NCBI GenBank assembly: GCA_036490715.1
Contig: DASXDL010000020.1
Span: 20,921-84,920 of the forward strand
Source of the DNA: FEN-1191 sp036490715
Lineage (GTDB): Bacteria > Pseudomonadota > Gammaproteobacteria > Steroidobacterales > Steroidobacteraceae
DNA: 64,000 nt
Direction of reading: 5' to 3'
The translations under genes and the position numbers were made by a program. Below, in pieces: positions 60,608 to 64,000 of the stretch; the stretch's first letter is position 1, and each line of letters starts with the position of its first letter. The notes beneath the pieces were generated by a model. The model was not told where the DNA came from. It did not search any database and was given only the letters and a program-made list of their open reading frames with translations.

Positions 60608-62604
60608 GGCGCGGCCTCGAAGTCGATCAGCTCGCTGCCTTCCTTGACCTGCTCGCCCACGGCGGCGCGATAGCCGCGCACCGTGCCATCCGCCGGCGCG
60701 CAGATGGTGTGCTCCATCTTCATCGCCTCCAGGATCAGCAGCGCTGTGCCCTTGCTGACTGCGCTGCCGGAGGCGATCAGCTGAGCGATTACCCGGCCAG
60801 GCATCGGCGCGGCAAGGCTGCCTTCGGCAGCGAACGCCTGCCCGGCGGTTGCCAGCGGATCGCGCCGTCGCAGTCGCCATTGATCAGCGCCGAGGACGAG
60901 CTGCAGGCCATCGCCGTCGGGCAGCAGCTGCAATCGCACGCCCTCCTCTGCCCAACGCAGGTGATACCAGTCATCACCCTCCGGTGTCAGCGCGGCATCC
61001 CCGACCCGTTCACCCACCTGGACCCGGCGCGCGCCCGGCAAATACTCCACCACCACCTGAGTCGCCATCGCCGCGACCGGCGTCATGGCAGCACCGGTCG
61101 GCTCAAACTCAAGCGTGCGTGTCAGGTAACCATTGATGCGCCAGCCGTCGGCCCCGGCCCACGGCGATTGCCCCACCGCGTCCTCGCTCTCGCGGCGCAG
61201 GGTCCACAGAGCCGCCGCCGCCAGAGCGCGCGCATCCAGTTGGCCTGAAGTCCCGGCCATCAGCGCCGGCTCGCGCTCGATGAAACCGGTGTCGAGCGTG
61301 CCGCGCTCGAGTGCCTCGCAATCGGCCAGTCGGCGCAGGAACATCACGTTGTTGCCGACCCCGGCGATGCGCACGCGCGCGAGCGCGGCGCGCAGCGCCG
61401 CCACTGCTTCGGCCCGGCTGCCGGCATGCACGATGAGCTTGGCCAGCATCGGATCGTAATCAATGCCAACGGTATCGCCGGCCTCGATCCCGGTCTCCAC
61501 CCGCAGGGCGTCGGAGGCCGGCGGCAAATCGAAGCGCTGCAGCGTGCCGCTGGCCGGCAGAAAGCCGGCCTCCGGCGTCTCGGCATACACCCGTACCTCG
61601 ATCGCGTGACCCTGAATGCCGATGTCCTCCTGCCGCAGCGGCAGCGCCTCGCCCGCGGCGACACGCAATTGCCATTCGACCAGATCGAGCCCGGTGATCA
61701 TCTCAGTGACCGGATGTTCGACCTGGATGCGGGTATTCATCTCCATGAAGTAGAAGCCGCCGGAGTTCTCCAGCAGGAATTCCACCGTGCCGGCGCCGGT
61801 GTAGCCGACCGCGCGCGCCGCCTCGCAGGCCGCGTGCGTGATCGCGGCACGCCGCTCGGCCGACAGGTGCGGCGCCGGTGCCTCCTCCAGCACTTTCTGG
61901 TGACGCCGCTGCGCCGAACAATCGCGCTCGTACAGGTGCACGATCTGTCCGTGGCAGTCTCCGAACACCTGCACCTCGACATGACGCGGTCGCTCCAGGT
62001 ATTTCTCCAGCAGCACGCGCGCATCGTTGAAGCTCGCGCGCGCTTCGCGCTGACAGCTAGCCAGACGCTGCTCGAACTCCGATGCGCTGACAGCCACGCG
62101 CATGCCCTTGCCACCACCACCGGCGGTGGCCTTGATCAACACCGGAAAGCCGATGCGCTCGGCCTCGACGCGCAACCGCGCTGGATCTTGCTGCTCGCCG
62201 TGATAACCGGGCAGCAGCGGCACCCCCGAGCGTTGCATCAGCTGCTTGGCGCTGGCCTTCGAGCTCATGGCGCGCATCGCCGCCACCGGCGGCCCGATAA
62301 AAACAATGCCGGCCTCAGCGCAGCGTTCGGCGAACTGTGGATTTTCCGACAGGAAGCCGTAGCCCGGGTGGATCGCCTCGGCGCCACGCGCACGCGCGGC
62401 ATCGAGCACCGCGTCGATGCGCAGGTAGCTGTCGCGCGCTGCGGCTGGACCGACGCATACCGCTTCATCGGCCAGACGCACGTGACGCGCCAGAGCGTCG
62501 GCCTGCGAGTAGATCGCCACCGTCGCGATGCCCAGTCGCCGACAGCTAGCGATCACGCGGCAGGCGATCTCGCCGCGATTGGCAATGAGGATCTTGTGAA
62601 ACAC
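60604..62604 (-). CDS. liuD: Methylcrotonyl-CoA carboxylase, biotin carboxylase/BCCP subunit
   Basis: A 666-residue alpha subunit: ATP-grasp biotin carboxylase domain (about 1-450; KILIANRGEIACRV, KATAGGGGKGMR, MNTRIQVEHPVTEMITGLDLVEWQ), a linker, and a C-terminal biotin carrier domain with the biotin Lys in LEAMKMEHTICAP. The alpha subunits of acetyl-, propionyl- and methylcrotonyl-CoA carboxylases look alike, so the assignment rests on the neighbours (hydratase, HMG-CoA lyase and the carboxyltransferase). It is the third gene of a liu-type run. Confidence 0.92.
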   Translation of the reverse strand: MFHKILIANRGEIACRVIASCRRLGIATVAIYSQADALARHVRLADEAVCVGPAAARDSYLRIDAVLDAARARGAEAIHPGYGFLSENPQFAERCAEAGIVFIGPPVAAMRAMSSKASAKQLMQRSGVPLLPGYHGEQQDPARLRVEAERIGFPVLIKATAGGGGKGMRVAVSASEFEQRLASCQREARASFNDARVLLEKYLERPRHVEVQVFGDCHGQIVHLYERDCSAQRRHQKVLEEAPAPHLSAERRAAITHAACEAARAVGYTGAGTVEFLLENSGGFYFMEMNTRIQVEHPVTEMITGLDLVEWQLRVAAGEALPLRQEDIGIQGHAIEVRVYAETPEAGFLPASGTLQRFDLPPASDALRVETGIEAGDTVGIDYDPMLAKLIVHAGSRAEAVAALRAALARVRIAGVGNNVMFLRRLADCEALERGTLDTGFIEREPALMAGTSGQLDARALAAAALWTLRRESEDAVGQSPWAGADGWRINGYLTRTLEFEPTGAAMTPVAAMATQVVVEYLPGARRVQVGERVGDAALTPEGDDWYHLRWAEEGVRLQLLPDGDGLQLVLGADQWRLRRRDPLATAGQAFAAEGSLAAPMPGRVIAQLIASGSAVSKGTALLILEAMKMEHTICAPADGTVRGYRAAVGEQVKEGSELIDFEAAP

Positions 62605-62621
62605 GGCGCGTGACCTTTGGT

Positions 62622-63413
62622 TCAGGCGGTCCAGCCGGGCTTGCGCTTGTCGAAGAAGGCTGCGATGCCCTCGCGGGCCTCGTCCCCGGCTCGCACCTCC
62701 GCGATGCTGCGTGCGGTCTGCTCCAGCACCAGCGGGTCGAATGCGTCATGACCGCGCAACGCCGCCAGCAGTCGCTTGCAGTGCGCCTGTGCCTGCGGTC
62801 CGGCGCTGCGTAGCGCTTCGAGCAGCTCCGCCAGACGCGCGTCCAGGACCTCGCTCGCCACTGCCTGGTGCACCAGCCCGATGCGGACCGCCTCGTCAGC
62901 TCCAAAGCGGTCGCCGGCCAGGAAATGATAGCGCGCGGCGCGCTCGCCGATCGCAGCGGTCACGTACGGAGCGATGGTCGAGGGCGTCAGGCCGAGCCGC
63001 ACCTCGGTGGTGCCGAAGCTGGCATCGCGCGTGGCCAGCGCGATGTCGCAGGCAGCAACCAGGCCCATGCCACCGCCAAGCGCCACGCCGTGCACCCGCG
63101 CCACCGTCGGTTTGGACGACTGCGCCAGCGCTCGCAGCATCCACGCCAGTCGGCGCGCGTCTTCGAGATTGGCGTCGTAGCCGGCGGCCGCCTGCTGCTG
63201 CATCCATTCCAGATCGGCGCCGGCGCAGAAATTGCGGCCGCGTCCGGCCAGCACGATGACGCGCACCGCACTGTCCTGCGACAGCTGCGTCAGACACGCG
63301 GTCAGCTCTGCGACCAGGCCGGCATGGAAAGCATTGTGCCGGTCCGGGCGATTCAACCAGACCGTCGCAGCGCCGGCGCTGTGTTCGAGCTGCAGGAATT
63401 GGTAGTCGCTCAT
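62622..63413 (-). CDS. liuC: Enoyl-CoA hydratase/isomerase, probable methylglutaconyl-CoA hydratase
   Basis: A 263-residue crotonase-fold enzyme from ATG 63413. Features: NRPDRHNAFHAGLVAELT, the oxyanion-hole segment AGRGRNFCAGADLEWMQ near 65, VHGVALGGGMGLVAACDIALATRDASFGTTEVRLGLTPSTIAPYV near 105-150, where the hydratase Glu is in TTEVRLG. Downstream FFDKRKPGW is typical. The ACADLEWM and the gene order support methylglutaconyl-CoA hydratase. It lies 17 bases before the carboxylase alpha gene and 5 bases after the carboxyltransferase gene. Confidence 0.92.
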   Translation of the reverse strand: MSDYQFLQLEHSAGAATVWLNRPDRHNAFHAGLVAELTACLTQLSQDSAVRVIVLAGRGRNFCAGADLEWMQQQAAAGYDANLEDARRLAWMLRALAQSSKPTVARVHGVALGGGMGLVAACDIALATRDASFGTTEVRLGLTPSTIAPYVTAAIGERAARYHFLAGDRFGADEAVRIGLVHQAVASEVLDARLAELLEALRSAGPQAQAHCKRLLAALRGHDAFDPLVLEQTARSIAEVRAGDEAREGIAAFFDKRKPGWTA

Positions 63414-63418
63414 CGCCG

Positions 63419-64000
63419 CTACATCCTGAACACACCGAAGCGCGTCGGCGCGATCGGTGCATGTAGGGCCGCCGCCAGGCCCAGTCCGAGCAGCCGCCGC
63501 GTCTGCGCCGGATCGATGATGCCATCGTCCCACAGCCGCGCGGTCGCATAGTAGGGATTGCCCTGCTGCTCGAATTGCTCGCGGGTCGGCTGCTTGAACT
63601 CCTGCTCCTGCTGCGCGCTCCAGCTCTTGCCCTGCGCCTCGAGTGCATCGCGCCTGACGGTCGCGAGCACGCTGGCAGCCTGATCGCCGCCCATGACGCT
63701 GATGCGCGAGTTGGGCCAGCTCCACAGAAAGCGCGGGCCATAGGCGCGCCCGCACATACCGTAATTGCCGGCGCCGAATGAGCCGCCGATCAGCACCGTG
63801 AGCTTGGGCACCGCGCTGGTGGCCACCGCGGTGACCAGCTTGGCGCCGTCCTTAGCGATCCCGGCATTCTCATATTTCTTGCCGACGATGAAGCCGGAAA
63901 TGTTCTGCAGGAACAGCAGCGGCACTGCCCGTTGCGAGGCCAGCTCGATGAAATGGGCGCCCTTCAGAGCCGATTCGGAGAACAGGATGCCATTGTTGGC
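63419..64000 (-). CDS. liuB: Methylcrotonyl-CoA carboxylase, carboxyltransferase subunit (C-terminal part)
   Basis: The gene continues beyond the window end; about 193 C-terminal residues are visible. They include the carboxyltransferase segment NNGILFSESALKGAHFIEL, LLFLQNISGFIVGKKYENAGIAKDGAKLV, VPKLTVLIGGSFGAGNYGMCGRAYGPRFLWSWPNSRISVMGGDQAASVLA and the C-terminal end PTRFGVFRM. The segments match the methylcrotonyl-CoA carboxylase beta subunit better than propionyl-CoA carboxylase. It is the first visible gene of the liu-type run. Confidence 0.94.
   Translation of the reverse strand, partial: ANNGILFSESALKGAHFIELASQRAVPLLFLQNISGFIVGKKYENAGIAKDGAKLVTAVATSAVPKLTVLIGGSFGAGNYGMCGRAYGPRFLWSWPNSRISVMGGDQAASVLATVRRDALEAQGKSWSAQQEQEFKQPTREQFEQQGNPYYATARLWDDGIIDPAQTRRLLGLGLAAALHAPIAPTRFGVFRM

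Noticed and set aside
60604..64000. Carboxylase genes as part of an acetovanillone-type carboxylation pathway
   Set aside because: The HMG-CoA lyase and hydratase neighbours fit leucine degradation fully, and the genes are 15 kb from the aromatic module.

Overview
This is a GC-rich, gene-dense bacterial window. The gene content points to Pseudomonadota, most likely a gammaproteobacterium: an aceBAK operon with a ScfR-type regulator, prpBCD, a liu leucine-degradation cluster, GlgB/GlgE, several c-di-GMP enzymes and a TonB receptor. That placement is inference. I saw no rRNA, tRNA, CRISPR array, insertion sequence or phage gene. Most genes sit in tight operons with 4-nt overlaps.

Layout. (1) 1-3 kb: glgB followed by a partial glgE on the minus strand (alpha-glucan synthesis), next to a decayed alpha/beta-hydrolase pseudogene. 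(2) 4-11 kb: a Pro/Ala/Ser-rich membrane-anchored protein, a serine hydrolase, a DUF2905 protein, a fused 5-oxoprolinase and an MFS symporter. (3) 11-16.8 kb: a GGDEF-EAL protein facing a hybrid histidine kinase, then a small regulatory neighbourhood with a probable ribbon-helix-helix protein, a perfect 14-bp palindrome and two small ORFs. (4) 16.7-22.4 kb: a flippase-like membrane protein and a five-gene branched-chain amino acid type ABC transporter. (5) 22.5-31.4 kb: a six-gene operon (HAD phosphatase, phosphoglucomutase, phosphoketolase, zinc alcohol dehydrogenase, PPK2, diguanylate cyclase) divergent from dps, which looks like a carbon and energy stress module. (6) 31.4-45.9 kb: a probable aromatic-compound module described below. 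(7) 45.9-52.3 kb: aceB-aceA-aceK (glyoxylate shunt) and divergent scfR. (8) 52.3-58.7 kb: prpB-prpC-prpD-etfB-etfA as one gapless operon, plus a cupin and a TetR regulator. (9) 58.7-64 kb: AI-2E-type permease, HMG-CoA lyase, and the methylcrotonyl-CoA carboxylase and hydratase genes of leucine degradation, running off the window end.

The most interesting part is 32.9-45.9 kb. A GntR-family repressor gene heads a minus-strand series: LigM/DesA-like tetrahydrofolate-dependent aromatic O-demethylase, TonB receptor, PQQ-cytochrome c alcohol dehydrogenase with a lanthanide-type Asp-Tyr-Asp motif, acetoacetyl-CoA-synthetase-like ligase and alpha/beta hydrolase. An aldehyde dehydrogenase lies just beyond. 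Divergently there is an orphan phenylphosphate-synthase-alpha-like protein followed by a HAD phosphatase. The shared promoter region has two palindromes with core GGGATCCC, similar to the VanR operator. One lies exactly in the 17-bp spacer of a good promoter for the GntR gene. I propose a vanillate- or guaiacyl-responsive regulon that phosphorylates, demethylates and oxidises a methoxylated aromatic compound; no substrate can be proven from sequence.

The window as a whole is geared to acetyl-CoA, propionyl-CoA and acetoacetate economy: leucine and odd-chain breakdown feed the glyoxylate and methylcitrate cycles.
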